64,000 bases of DNA from Anniella stebbinsi (lineage: Eukaryota > Chordata > Lepidosauria > Squamata > Anniellidae): assembly GCA_029215795.1 (NCBI GenBank), contig JARDYH010000003.1:177828382-177892381 (forward strand), read 5' to 3'. The position numbers and the translations under genes were made by a program. This document shows, piece after piece, positions 21,111-32,609 of this stretch; positions within the stretch are counted from its first letter, which is position 1, and each line of letters begins with the position of its first letter. The notes under the pieces were generated by a model. It made no database searches and was not told where the DNA came from. It saw only the letters and a program-made list of their open reading frames with translations.

Positions 21111-22507
21111 ATGTTTATTAGAGTGGTTTGGCAAGTGGTAGAATAAAATATTTACACTTGCAAACATAATGCATGTTAAATAAAAACAAAACAAAAAAGT
21201 AGCATTCCAAAAAGTGAGCATTTTTAATCTAACAACTAAATAACAACTAAAAATATTGTAATGAGAGGCACACTCCTAGAAACAGTGGGCAGTTTCAGCT
21301 CATTTTTATTTGACCATAAATCCACTGCAAATAATATCATGTCTAAGATTACAGTGTTCATCCTAATGAACCTCGTAGGACTGCTGGCCTCAAGGGTCCC
21401 TTCTCATACTACTCCACCCATATGTAGTTGGATAACGTCACCCAGGCTCCTCAGGCAGTAGAATTGTTGCCCATTAAAGAATACTATGACTGCAATTGTT
21501 TTAATATTTATCTTCTTTGTTGGCAAACTCTGCAAACCAAAATTTTCAAAGCATTTGTATCCTCTGAAAAAGTCAGCACAGTATGGTACTTTTCCAGAGG
21601 CCAGACAATGATAGCATTTCCTCTGGCCTGGTACTGAAAAGTCTGCAGATATAATAGATTTGAATAAATGCCAGGGACAGCTGCAACTTTTCTTTCTTTC
21701 CTACTTTTAGTTCTTGAACAGAAAGCCTGAGAAACAATTCAGTGTGACTCTAAAGCTTGAATCCAGCATTTTAAGCACTACACGATTCAAATAAAATTAC
21801 TGTTTCACTTTCTCAATGTTTATAAATCTTACAGGTAGTATTAGTACCAACAGCTTGTTATAACAATGTAATGATAAAATGAATGGTTGCAATCCAGCCA
21901 CAAGTAGGGATTTGGAAGTACAAATGACTTGTGATGTTGGCAGACCCATGTATTTAACATAAGACCTATTCCCAATCATGTATAATGGAAGGGGGCATGT
22001 GGGCGAGGAGTGCAAAATCCCCTGCTCACCCCCATTATTACCCTATAGCTCCTCTACTCCCAAACAGGCACATTCCCACTATGAGAGCCCAGCTGAGGGA
22101 AATGTGAAATGAAGGGGGAGGGGGAAACTATGGTGAGATAAATTACAGGTGCAGGGGACATTTAGCATGCCCATCCTCAAGCCAGTTCTGTCCTGAAAAT
22201 TAGACACTCCCCCACAAATAAATGTTGTCTTTCACTGGCATGTGTAATTTGGGCCTTAGTCTCTTTGATTTCAATGCACGAAAGTGAGCAAGTTGCTTAA
22301 CAGAAGAATTACCATATGCCTAACTTTATCCCAAACAATTAGTGGTGCTTAAACTATTTATTTGGCTTACATTTTGTCCAATAATTATACATGCAATAAA
22401 ATGCCAGAGACTGAATCATAATAATAATAATATTCCTGTCATTGGAGAACACAGACACTTAAACTGCAAAAACAAGACTCATTCACTCTAGTCTCAAAGA
22501 CAGTCTA
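21111..22507. other. No gene seen
   Basis: AT-rich non-coding DNA with no recognisable element apart from short A/T runs. Confidence 0.45.
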
Positions 22508-22600
22508 ACAATGTGATCCTATGTCTTCTCAGAAATAAATCCCATTGAATTCAATGGGACTTATTCCCAGATAAGTGGTTTTAGGCTTGTAGTCTAAATC
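22508..22600. mobile_element. Short palindromic MITE (CAATCCTAT family)
   Basis: GATCCTATGTCTTCTCAG at the left, a central TTGAATTCAATGGGACTTA, and AGGCTTGTAGTC at the right. Matches the family blocks at 2793, 22925 and 58155. Confidence 0.6.
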
Positions 22601-23650
22601 CTGGTAAACCATATCCCCTGCAAATATGGGCAAATGTACCCAACAATTGATTTAATGCTAACAGTCTTCTCATGCATTTTGTTTAAAAGAATTACAGATT
22701 GAGACATAGTTGTTTAGGTAGTACAAAGAAGGATGTGCCACTGAGGACAGAAAGTGACACAGTCTTCCAGGCAGAGTGTTCAGACTTTATGTATGCCTTA
22801 CAAACACATCCTGTTCCCCTCTTCTGAGAATTAGAATGCATCACAGTAATTGAAGGGGAGAAAAAGAAAGAGAGGCAGAATGGATGGCATGCACATACTT
22901 GCATTTTACCAAAACTGTCTTTTAGACTGCAATCCTATACACCTGAGAGTAAGAATAATTGAATTTAATGAGACTTGCTTCTGAATAGACATACATAGGA
23001 AGGACTGTGCTCTTAATATTCCCCTTATTTTATCTATTCAATGTCTCCTGAATGAAATGAATCACACTCATTATCTCATTTTTAAGTAGAAAAAAATCCC
23101 TGTTTCAACTGTTAACAACCACATGGCAGAGCATTGTCCAGCTCTTAATGCAGCAGAAACCAGATATACTCTTTTAAGAGAGAGAGGGAGAGAGAGCGCT
23201 AGCTTAAATGTACATTGTCACTCTGCAGACACAGCAAAATGCTGGCACCCATGGTGCAATGTTCAGAATCCTTCACTATGCTAAATATGCTTAGCAAGAG
23301 ACTGAGAACAGATCAGTGGTCTCTCCTGAGGAAAAGAGAAAAAAGCAGCCCCGGAGAAGAGAACAAGAATCAAAAGGAAGAAAGGAGTCTCTTTCAAATT
23401 TCACCACCTTTCAGCATTTTGTAGATCTCTTTTCTTCCCTCAAGGCCCTCTTTGTCACACACACACACACACACATCTTGCAAGATTTATTTGTAAGAGA
23501 GGGTGGGTAGAGTCATTTTATTTATTATTTCTTCCACTCCCCCTTTTTGCAGTTGAGTTGCAGTACATAAAGCCTTCGGGTGACTCTCAGTGGATTCACT
23601 GAACTAGCAAAAAAAAAAACACCCTCAGTCTGTGAGGAGGTGGAGACCAG
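22601..23650. other. Non-coding stretch with one MITE and microsatellites
   Basis: Contains another CAATCCTAT-family copy at about 22925-23012 (TGCAATCCTATACACCTG ... TGAATTTAATGAGACT), an (AG)n run near 23178 and a (CA)n run at about 23457-23476. No gene is supported. Confidence 0.5.
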
Positions 23651-24005
23651 GGCCCCCTCCACAAGAATGCGCCTTTGCGCCTGGTTCCGCGATTATGCGC
23701 ATTATCGCGGAGGCGCATTTACTCACAATCCCTCTGCACGGGAGGCGGCGAGAAGCGGCGAAGCGCATTAAAAGATGCCCAAAAAGCGCTTTCCAGGTAG
23801 TTAATGCGCATAATCGCTTGTTCACACAGCGAAAATGCGCTTTAACGGCCGGAGCAAAATAAAAGTCGCTATTTAACGCGCGTTCGAAAATGCGCATTAT
23901 CGGGGAGATAACGCGCCTGTACGCCCGTTTTGCGCTCCGCTCGTGTGTAGGTAAAATTTATAATGAGCCTTCAAGGCTCATTAAACGCCCCGTGTGGAGG
24001 AGGCC
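23651..24005 (+). mobile_element. GCGC-rich MITE, copy B (well preserved)
   Basis: 355 bp. Starts GGCCCCCTCCACAAG and ends with the reverse complement of GGCCTCCTCCACAC. Flanked by CAG at 23648-23650 and CAG at 24006-24008, a 3-bp target duplication. The interior repeats TGCGCATTA/TAATGCGCA-type motifs many times and has kept most CpGs. Near the right end the block TGTGTAGGTAAAA repeats the terminal motif subterminally. The 3-bp duplication and GGCC ends fit PIF/Harbinger-type MITEs, but no transposase is present to confirm it. Confidence 0.85.
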
Positions 24006-24939
24006 CAGGTCAAATTTCTTTCTTTCAAAAGGAAGAAAAAAACAGCATATGCATGTGGAAAACCCAGTTGTATAGGAGTATCAATTATTAAAGGATTACA
24101 TCATCACAGTCATTATCACCTTTTCCCACATTCAACACGCTACAGAACATTATCTCATTGATCCCTCTCACAACATACTGCAGGCACACCAGGGGTTGTC
24201 AAACGTTCCTTATATTAAGGAGCATTCCCTTCTTTTAAAAGGAACATATACCAGAACATCTCAGCAGCGCAGAACCTAACAGGCAGCAGCCCGTTTTGAA
24301 AAGTCTCAGCTCCACACTACTTCTGTTTTGAAAATTCTGTCATATGGCAAACACTACTAGTCATTATCATCGTCATGAACAGGGTCACAACAAGGGCCAA
24401 TCCTACCCAGCGGACAGCATCTCACATCAATCACCCGATTTCTGCTTTGATGGGTCAAGTTACTCCTACCCACACAAAACATCCTATACATTTTTTTAAA
24501 AAAAATGAAATTAAAAACTTCTAATCCCAACATCTTTCTTACCAGAAAGCTAACACAGGGCACCCTTCTCCAACAAGAGCTGCACTCAACCCAGCCTATG
24601 GAAAAAACAGGCTACTAGATTTCTTTACATAGCTAGTAAATGTGTAGTGCGTATTTAACAGAACCTGCCATTCTTTGGGATTTGCATTACTCTGCTCTCC
24701 GGTTCGCCTCCCTACCATGTTCAACGAACGACACACTTAACCCTTGTTGTACTGAATATGCAAGCAATTTCTGTTGGTGGAGCCGGCTATGTTTCCTCCT
24801 TCCAAATGTTATTTGGGCCCACCCAGAATGATTAACGCACTCGTGTTTCTACTACTACCACCACCACCATCACCCTTTTCTAGGTCCCATCTCCCCTTTG
24901 GTCTATATACATACCATACACCCCACAAGGCCTAAAAAG
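24006..24939. other. No gene seen
   Basis: Non-coding; includes a short ACC trinucleotide run near 24855. Confidence 0.45.
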
Positions 24940-25121
24940 AGGGGAGCTCTGAATGAGAAAGGGCACGCAGCAAGACAATTACTACCAGAACCATTTCAGA
25001 CAGAGAAATGCGGACACACAAAGGTGGAGTGGGGGACGACTACACCCGGGACAGCCACACAAAAGCCGGCGCATGCCTCCTTCTCCTTCCATGAGGCAGG
25101 GAGGCTCGTTTTCGTTCTTAC

Positions 25122-25610
25122 CTGAAACGCAGCAGGACTTGGGTCTGCAGAGCCACCTTCACACCAACACCAACGCCCCCGCCCCCTCGCGTTCTCTGCA
25201 GGGTTCTGAGGGCGTCGGCGGTAGGAGTCCTTCTCCAGAGAAAGCACTCCAGGGTGACTTTGCTCACTCTCGCTTAGCCTGCTCCAAACCCCCAAAGCCT
25301 GTTATTAACGTAAGCACTGAAATATCAACGGAAGGAGGGGATGGGTGGACGGCAAAGTCCCTGCCTCAGCAGCTGAGGGGCGCCAGAAGCCCGTGGAGGA
25401 GGAGGAGGAGGAGGAGGAGGAGGAGGGGCGGCAGCGGTAGCAGCAGCAGCTTTGTCTGGCGCGTGGGTTGCCTGCAACGCTTGTCCGGGGGACGGGCTCG
25501 CGCTTCGAGGCTCCGGTTCCGCCCTCTTTTTTTTCAACCCAAGACTCAAGCGAAAGCCGCCTCAGTCTGTCTCCTCCCCTCCCACCACCAGCGCCACCCA
25601 GGCTCCTGAC
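25122..25610 (-). other. Candidate first exon of a host gene (minus strand)
   Basis: On the minus strand the sequence TTTCAG at the exon end (25122) is followed by GTAAGAAC, a near-consensus 5' splice site, inside the CpG island. No acceptor-like boundary is obvious upstream, fitting a first exon. The upstream limit is unknown; 25610 is a placeholder. A minus-strand frame across the junction (from a start at 25295) shows no recognisable protein, so the exon may be mainly 5' UTR or belong to a non-coding RNA. Confidence 0.4.
25394..25427. repeat. (GGA)n trinucleotide repeat
   Basis: About eleven GGA/GAG units within the CpG island. Confidence 0.85.
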
Positions 25611-25970
25611 AGATGGCGCAACCGCAGCATCGCTTCTCTGGCGCTCCTCCTGGCCAACTCGCGCGGATGGAGCCGGGACTCCGCTCCTGCTCTGCCTTGT
25701 CTTGCCTGGCTTCCTCGCCCTGCGTCAGTTCCCAAGGCGGGGGCGGGGGCGGGGGGGGCAGCTCAAGACTGACACCCTTAACCGGCCTATGGCGAACAGC
25801 CTCTGGGGCGGCGGGGTGGGGGCGGGTGACACTCCAATCCTTATGGGCAGGCGCACCAAACGGGAAGGCGGGCGCAATGGGATTTTTCGTTTCGCACAGC
25901 GCATCAGCTGCAACAGCAGCGGGCAACTCTGTGGGATGGGGTGCGGATATCCATCTGACATAGCGCTTTG

Positions 25971-27224
25971 CTGGAAAAGGGCTTTTCCGGCCATCCAATT
26001 CAATGGAAGGGAAGCTGTAACAGAGGAGGAGCTTCTTCCGTTTCATGCTTGGCGTTTGCTTTGTATCACTGTAATGAGAGTGAATCACAGATTTGGAAAT
26101 ATCCAATGTGTCATTTAATGCAGCTTCCCTCCCCGCTCTTTTCCACCCCACTGCTTCCAGTGACCATCCCCGCACACACCGACATCCCTGTAAATCAGCC
26201 TATGCAATCCAAGTAAACATGGTTAGGGGAGGGGGGTCTGGGTCTGAATTTGATTAGGTGACATCGAAGCAGTGTTTGTCCAGCCACCAGAAATGTAGAT
26301 AATTTTTGCTGGTGGCTTCCAGTTGTGTGGGAGTACCGCTTGCTGGGGGTGTTGGGATGTTGGGGGATGTTGGAGAGCCCAAACAGTGGTGCACCTAGAT
26401 CCCAAACTTAATGGTCTTATGCGGTATGTGTGTGTGTTATTTCAGTTGCGAAGTGCACAAGAAATATTTCTCTTTCCCCCTCCAACTGCCATTCCATGCT
26501 TAAAAACTGCTTCTACATTCCTAATATGTTAGGAAAATGAGAGAAAAAAACTGCCAAACGTAGTTTTTAAAAACATACGCTGAGCACGGGCAGTTCTGCA
26601 TTTTAAATTCACTTAAATCAGCACCATCATTACAGGTATAAAATGGTGTTTGCTTCTATTTGCCCTAATGTTGTTCTTTTGGTGGTCACCTGGGGGTAAG
26701 GGGGTGGGCTGCAAAGCCGAGGACTTTGGCCCCAAGGTCCAGCACCACTAGGCACCAACCAGGTTGGGAAAGGCTGAATTTAACACAAAACTCATAGGCA
26801 GGCCTCCCAGGCAGCAGTTTGGGCTGTTAGGCAAAATGCTGGAAAGAGGAAGCTACCTTGAGTGGGTCAAAGTTTTTAACATTGGTGGTCACAAAAGTGA
26901 AGTGCTCACTGTGCTGCCCCCCCCCCCAGTCATTTCTTTTCAACCTGTAAAAAACACATGTAATTTTTATTCAGACAGTGTAACTCTAAAGGGCTCTTTT
27001 CTTCAAAAGATTACTGATCATGCCAAGGTTTTCCTGACCTTTGGACTGATTAGGGAAGGAGGAACATAATAGCATGAAGTGTTGGTAGATCACTTCTTGA
27101 CTGCAAGGTCTGATTTCCAGCATGGTAAACAAGCATATGCTTGATAATATATCCTTAACATGTTGTGTGGTTTGAGTCTCACTAACCTTATAGCTACAAT
27201 TCATTGGGGCTGCATCCTAAACAT
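25971..27224. other. No gene seen
   Basis: Downstream flank of the CpG island, falling back to AT-rich sequence; a C-run lies at about 26918-26928. No repeat or exon supported. Confidence 0.4.
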
Positions 27225-27690
27225 TTCTAATTATTTATTATTTATTTATACTACTTTTATACCACTTAATAGCCTAAAATCTCTAAGTGATTCACAACAT
27301 AATACATATGTAATGCAATGTTTTTTCCCAAAAAGAACAAAGCAAGAACAATATAAAATAATAATTAAAAACATTACAGCAAAGACAATACTAAAATTTT
27401 AGCAATGTCATAGTCCATTATAACTCAGGGAAAGCCTGTGTAAACAAATAGGTCTTCAAGAGGCATTTACAACTCAGCACAGTTTCTGCATTTCAAATAA
27501 TGCATGGGAGACTGTTCCATAGGGCGGGTGCCACTACCGAGAAGTCTCGCTTGTGTTCTGCTGCCTTGCGACATTCCATTGGTATGAGAACAGCCAATAC
27601 GGCCTCCTTGGAATAATTTGAGGGCTGATTGGGTGTATATAGGGGAAGGAAATCAGCTAGGTAATCTGGTCCCAAGTTGTTTAGGGTAAA
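27225..27690 (-). mobile_element. LINE 3' end (L2/CR1-like), degraded
   Basis: Minus-strand frame 27493-27675 includes DFSVVAPALWNSLP, the C-terminal ORF2 motif of L2/CR1 elements, followed in coding direction by an AT-rich 3' UTR that ends in TATTTATTATTTAT (plus strand) near 27230. 5'-truncated. Confidence 0.7.
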
Positions 27691-27734
27691 GTTAAGAAGT
27701 TTAGGGAAGTAAAGTTAAGAAAGTAAGAAGATCC

Positions 27735-27995
27735 ATACTGGATCAGATCAAAGGCCTATCTAATCCAGCATTCCCACAATGGCCAGTCAGATGTCCATGA
27801 GTCCACATGCAGGACATGAGCGCAACAGCACCTTCCTGTTTATGTTCCCCAGCAACTGGTATACAGACGCATACTACTCTGATAACTGGAGGTAACATAA
27901 AGCCGTTATGACTAGCAGCCACTGATAGCCTTATCATGAATTTCTCGAAACTCCTTTCAAAGGCATCCAAGTTGGTGACTGTTACTACAGCTTGT
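27735..27995 (+). repeat. GCTGGATCAGACC interspersed repeat
   Basis: Starts CTGGATCAGATCAAAGGCC and contains GTTCCCCAGCAACTGGTAT, ACTGGAGGTAACATA and AGGCATCCAAGTTGGTGAC. The same order of blocks recurs at 53705 and 58745 and, in part, reversed at 10855. Non-coding; family name unknown to me. Confidence 0.65.
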
Positions 27996-28309
27996 ATAAA
28001 GTTCCATAGAATTTAATTTGCAAGTAAACGTGGTTAGGATCGAGCCGACAGCAAGGAAAGTCAAGACACGTGGACACATCAGGCTAAGGACCACAAGTGG
28101 CTCAAAATGGAATTTGGATAATAATGTAAACCAAATTTCTGTCTGCTATTAAAGCAGCTTAGTTTCAACAAGCCAGATAGCAGTCTTGTTAATGTTCTGC
28201 TGTATCAAATAATACATTACTAACAGCAATTTATATTATTTTTGCTTTTAAGTTAGTGGATAGTTTTTCACATTTTAATAATATGCTACGTTTTTAAATA
28301 CCTTCCAAT
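27996..28309. other. No gene seen
   Basis: AT-rich flank. A short AACGTGGTTAGGAT block near 28025 resembles the end of a small MITE. Confidence 0.4.
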
Positions 28310-30302
28310 CTATATTGCGGCATTGTGGAATGGTCTGACATCGAATGGATGAGCTCATGTGATAAAACAGGACATGGTAGAACCATCTGAGGCCCGCTGT
28401 AATACATTTGCTGGGCACTTCCAGAATAAAATCTTTGGCATCCGTCAGGACTTAGACTCCAGTGTTATAGCAGGTGAATCAATTGATGTATCCAGAGCAC
28501 AGGCTTGTCCTGTTTTCTTGGATGAGTTTCAGTTGGTACAGCTCGAGGATATGGACAAGGTGCTTGGACAGGTTCGTGCAACCACTTCCATGTTGGATCC
28601 TTGCCCCTCTTGGCTAATAAAAGCTAGCAGGGATGGAACAACTGGCTGGGCAAGGGAAGTGATTAATGCCTCTTTGCAAGAGGGAGTGGTCCCAGGCCTC
28701 CTGAAAGAGGCAGCAGTGAGACCACTCCTAAAGAAATCTTCCTTGGACCCTGAAAATCTTAATAACTACAGTCCAGTAGCAAATGTTCCATTCCTGGGCA
28801 AGGTCCTGGAGTGGGTGGTTGCGAACCAGCTCCAGGCACTCTTGGATGAGACCGATTATCTGGATCCATTTCAGTCGGGTTTCAGGCCTGGTTTTGGTAC
28901 GGAAACAGCCTGGGTCGCCCTGTATGATGACCTATGTCGGGAGAAGGATAGGGGGAGTGTGACTCTGTTGATTCTCCTTGATCTCTCAGCAGCTTTCGAT
29001 ACCATCGACCATGGTATCCTTCTGGGACGACTGACTGAGTTGGGAGTGGGAGGCACTGCATTGCAGTGGTTCTGCTCCCTTGGCGGGTTGTCTCCAGAAG
29101 GTGGTGCTTGGGGAACATTGCTCGGCCCCATGGATTCTCCAGTATGGGGTTCCACAGGGGTCATTCTTGTCCCTCATGCTGTTCAACATCTACATGAAAC
29201 CGTTGAGTGCAGTCATCTGGAGTTTTGGAGTGCGTTGTCATCAGTACGCTGATGACATGCAGCTCTATTTCTCCTTTTCATCTTCATCAGGTGAGGCTGT
29301 GGATGTGCTGAACCAGTGCCTGGCTGCGACAATGGACTAGATGAGGGCTAATAAACTGAAACTCAATCCAGGCAAGACTGAGATGCTGTTAGTGGGTGGT
29401 TCTGCTGACCAGATGGAGGGTTTTCAACCTGTTCTGGATGGGGTTGCACTCCCCTTGAAGGAGCGGGTTCGTAGCTTGGGGGTTCTCCTAGAACCATCTC
29501 TGTCACTTGAGGCTCAGGTGGCCTCAGTGGCACGGAGTGCCTTCTACCAACTTCGGTTGGTGGCCCAGCTACGTCCCTATCAGGACAGGGATAACCTGGC
29601 TTCAATTGTCCATGCTCTGGTAACCTCCAAGTTAGATTACTGCAATGCACTCTACGTGGGGCTGCCTTTGAATGTGGTTCGGAAGCTGCAGCTTGTGCAA
29701 AATGCAGCAGCTAGATTGATAACTGGAACCAGAAGGTTCGAGCATATAAGACCTACTCTGGCGCGCTTGCATTGGCTGCCTGTATGTTTCCGAGCCCGAT
29801 TCAAGGTGCTGGTTTTAACCTATAAAGCCTTACACGGCTTGGGACCACAATATCTGACAGAACGCCTTTCCCGACATGAACCTACCCGAACACTACATTC
29901 AACATCTAAGGCCCTCCTCCGAGTGCCTACTCCGAGGGAAGCTCGGAGGTCGGCAACAAGGGAGAGGGCCTTCTCTGTGGAGGCCCCCCAATTGTGGAAC
30001 GATCTCCCTGACGAGGCCCACCTGGCGCCAACATTGTTATATTTTCGGCGCCAGGTCAAGACTTTCCTCTTCTCTCAGGCATTTGGCAATATCTGAGGAG
30101 CCTGGGTTTGTTTTTGTTTTTGTAGCTTTTTTGGGCTGTTGTAGCGGTTTTAAATGTATGTGTGTATTGTGTGTATGTTGTATGTTTTTGCTGTTTTAAT
30201 TTTTGTATATTGTTTTTAATTGTTTTAATCCTATGTAACCCAACCAGAGAGCGTCGGCTATGGGGCGGTATACAAATGTAATAAATAAATAAATAAATAA
30301 AC
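28310..30302 (+). mobile_element. 5'-truncated L2/CR1-like LINE with 3' tail
   Basis: About 2 kb covering the RT and C-terminal part of ORF2, a 3' UTR and an (AATA)n tail at about 30278-30302. The endonuclease domain is missing. The 3' UTR ends CGGCTATGGGGCGGTATAC, a signature also present at 63010-63050. Best-preserved LINE in the window, probably a fairly recent insertion; a target duplication could not be identified. Confidence 0.85.
28359..30096 (+). pseudogene. LINE ORF2 reverse transcriptase, two lesions
   Basis: Non-LTR RT that would copy LINE RNA into DNA at the target site. First frame 28359-29252 holds the fingers and palm start: VLEWVVANQLQ, FQSGFRPGFGTETA and LDLSAAFDTIDHGILL (the first catalytic aspartate). 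A frameshift near 29075-29110 moves the gene to the frame 29080-30096, with YGVPQGSFLSLMLFN and the catalytic CHQYADDMQLYF box. An in-frame TAG at 29338-29340 splits that frame, after which KLKLNPGKTEMLLVG and the C-terminal block LHWLPVCFRARFKVLVLTY, AFSVEAPQLWNDLP and VKTFLFSQAF follow to the end. The C-terminal motif order is that of the L2/CR1 group. Otherwise close to intact. Confidence 0.85.
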
Positions 30303-30793
30303 ATTCCAACTTACTTAGGGAACATAATGTTTGCAGTCTAGCTCCTGTGATGGAAGAGGGAATTGCCAGACTTCCTAGAGCTTAAAGTTAAGAGGGGCTT
30401 AAATTAGAAAAGGCTGTATACTGTGATGTGGGGACAGAGGTATTGGGAAGGCTGGTCTAGAGACATGAGAGACTAAGGACAAGGTAGGCACTGGGCCGAA
30501 AAGTAGAAACCTGAAAAAATAATGGATGGAACTGAAGACAAGGAGAAATAGGAGTGCTGTAAAAATATGACCGAAGTACTGGTTTTGGCCTGAATGGGTT
30601 GTGCTTCCTGGAAGGAACCAGGAAGCAATTGAGGGCAACACCCACTGATTCTGGCCTGAGGAGAGAGAGGCTACTGGCTGAGAGAACTCAGTAGAAAGGC
30701 TTTGTTCAAATACAACTAAGGTTAGTTTAGAAGCAGAGTCTGAATGAGTATGTGGGGTGCAGTACACCAACTTTGAAACATAGGAGCTAGGAA
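30303..30793. other. No gene seen
   Basis: Spacer between the LINE tail and the provirus. Overlapping minus-strand frames of up to 123 codons have no recognisable content. Confidence 0.45.
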
Positions 30794-30797
30794 TAGG
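30794..30797. other. Left target-site duplication of the provirus (TAGG)
   Basis: TAGG directly precedes the left LTR and recurs at 38180-38183 directly after the right LTR. Four-base duplications are usual for gamma-type retroviruses. Confidence 0.85.
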
Positions 30798-31330
30798 TGT
30801 TGTCCCTCAACGGGAAGGAGGTTTATAGCCTCTGGGATCTCTTACCCAATAAAGACCCAGAGACTGGAGAATTCAATTTAACCTTTTAATGATTTCACTG
30901 CAGTGAAAGGGACCTCGGCCGCAGCAAATCAAGAGTCCAGCGAACAAAGGATTTCACACACTTATATAAACTTTGATCACAGAAGTAAAAAACATTTTCA
31001 TTGGTCAAACACCTCTACAGTCTAATAACACTGACCATAATAGGTTTGTGCTCAAGGGATTATATTTCAAGTGCATAGATAAGATATGCATATATGAGTA
31101 AGTTATAGGATCTACTTCATCTAATTGGCTATGTGCCAGTCACGCTGACCACACTCGATGTTTCATTGGCTTCAAAACTCTTCTCTTTGTCCTCTTTATG
31201 GCATAGCCATTAATTAATCCTGACAGGTAGTAAAGTTAACCCCTTCCATTACACAGAGACAAATGCAGACACACAGACACCTTAAGGAGACATTACTTTC
31301 TCCAAGTTGAAATTCCTTCAGCGTCTATCA
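30798..31330 (-). repeat. Provirus 3' LTR
   Basis: 533 bp, TG...CA on the plus strand, identical by eye to 37647-38179. In coding orientation it carries CCAAT boxes, a TATATAAG box (plus strand about 30960-30967) and an ATTAAA polyadenylation signal. Confidence 0.95.
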
Positions 31331-31342
31331 AATCCCCCCTGT
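31331..31342 (-). other. Polypurine tract
   Basis: In coding orientation a G-run (ACAGGGGGGATT) lies directly before the 3' LTR, the position where plus-strand DNA synthesis is primed in retroviruses. Confidence 0.8.
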
Positions 31343-31357
31343 CGAGAATATGTCTGG

Positions 31358-32551
31358 TTACAAAACAGACTTATGCCCCTCGACCATACTGCGCATCTCA
31401 AGGAATTTCTTCACCTCCTCTCGGCTCCTTCGGATCGGATCCGGGTCTGTTGACTTCACAAGCATTACACGATTAGATGAAGTTGGCAACACATTCTTGA
31501 AAACATTACAACATAAAGGCACACATTGTATTCTGCAACAAACTACAAGAAAGATGCACACTAAAATTATGAGAAAAAGAAATGCCTGCTTTAACCATGA
31601 AAAGTTAGGAAGCCATGAAGTCAACCATGAGGTTAGCCCTGAGAGATCCAGCCCTTGATCTTGTGTTATATTGGCAACAATGTCATGCAATTTTCTCACT
31701 CTTGATTCCACCAATTCTGACTGGTCAGACAAGTTAAAACAACACATCCCTTCAAATTCTTCGCACCCATGGTTGTGTCTTAGTAAAAGATAATCAATAG
31801 CTGCTCGATTTTGCAATGTAGCTGTTCGCAACTCTTGGATTTCACTGTTAAGAGCTGCCATGGCTTGTGATGTATAATTCAAACCCTTGGCTAGAGCACA
31901 AGCCACTTGATTCACTTCCACACTATCAGCCACTGCTAAACCTGGAACACCCACTAGGGATACAGCCAAAGATACGGTTTCAGCTTTGCTCAACAAATCC
32001 ACGTTACTATTGCATGTCTCATCCAAAACAACTCTTCTCTTTTGGCGAGGAGACGATGTCACCCTCTGGAGACTAGATTGGGGTTTCTTAGGCAACCACA
32101 CTGCCAGCCTACCTATGGTACAAGGCCCCCCAGTGGAATTAGCAGGAATGTATGAATAGGCTTGTCTCCCACAAAGTAAAAACCATCCTGGAGGCAAGAC
32201 TCTGTAAGCATGGCAAGATGGGTAATCAGTAACTTCAAAGCACCACAGTGGCGGATCTCCCTTTTTGGCAACCTCTGCACAATCTTTGGTACAACCCACA
32301 AATCGAACGCACTCCGTGTTACCGAGTGACGTTACCTTTAAAACTTGGATGTGAAACATCTCTCCATTGAGCTGGGTCACCCCTGGTTTCCAATGTGCAA
32401 AATCTCCAAACGTAGCAGGTTTGTTGAGGTTGGTCTTATACTGAAGAAATAGCTTAGAACGTTTCACAGGTGTGGGAACTCCTATCATACATGAGGCAAG
32501 GACATCTTGTGCTGAGTTCCCTCTTTTCAAACAAAAGTATGTTGTGTTCAC
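31358..32551 (-). pseudogene. Retroviral env, open frame but missing the N-terminal part of SU
   Basis: 397 codons without a stop. Residues 1-173 are the C-terminal part of the surface subunit, with nine cysteines but no CXXC motif. A basic RQKRR furin-type site lies at 169-173. The transmembrane subunit follows: hydrophobic fusion peptide about 190-215, heptad region 218-245, an LQNRAAID-type immunosuppressive-like segment, a CX6CC motif (263-271), a membrane anchor about 322-346 and a cytoplasmic tail to 397. The listed first codon is a GTG; upstream the same frame meets TAG at 32573-32575, and no signal peptide is found, so the normal N-terminal half of SU appears deleted between pol and env. 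As it stands the product could not enter the secretory pathway in the usual way. Tail-proximal TM integrity is notable given the state of gag and pol. Confidence 0.88.
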
Positions 32552-32609
32552 TATATATTTGGCTATATGTACCTACACATTATCATTTGCTTCAAACTTC
32601 TTAATCAAT

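Larger units (their letters stand above)
24940..25970. promoter_or_regulatory. CpG island, probable host promoter
   Basis: This kilobase is sharply GC- and CpG-rich compared with its AT-rich surroundings, and includes GC boxes (GGGGCGGG-like, about 25738-25825) and a GGA repeat. No other part of the window has comparable CpG density outside the MITEs and the DIRS element, and no transposon ends bound it. Vertebrate CpG islands usually mark promoters. A strong minus-strand splice donor at 25121 suggests transcription to the left. Long frames on both strands here (up to 218 codons) are expected from GC-rich sequence and are not called. Confidence 0.6.

Noticed and set aside
24953..26118. Plus-strand frames of 218 and 216 codons and a minus-strand frame of 209 codons in the CpG island
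   Set aside because: GC-rich sequence has few stops; the frames overlap each other, are arginine- or proline-rich and show no domain or splice-consistent boundaries.
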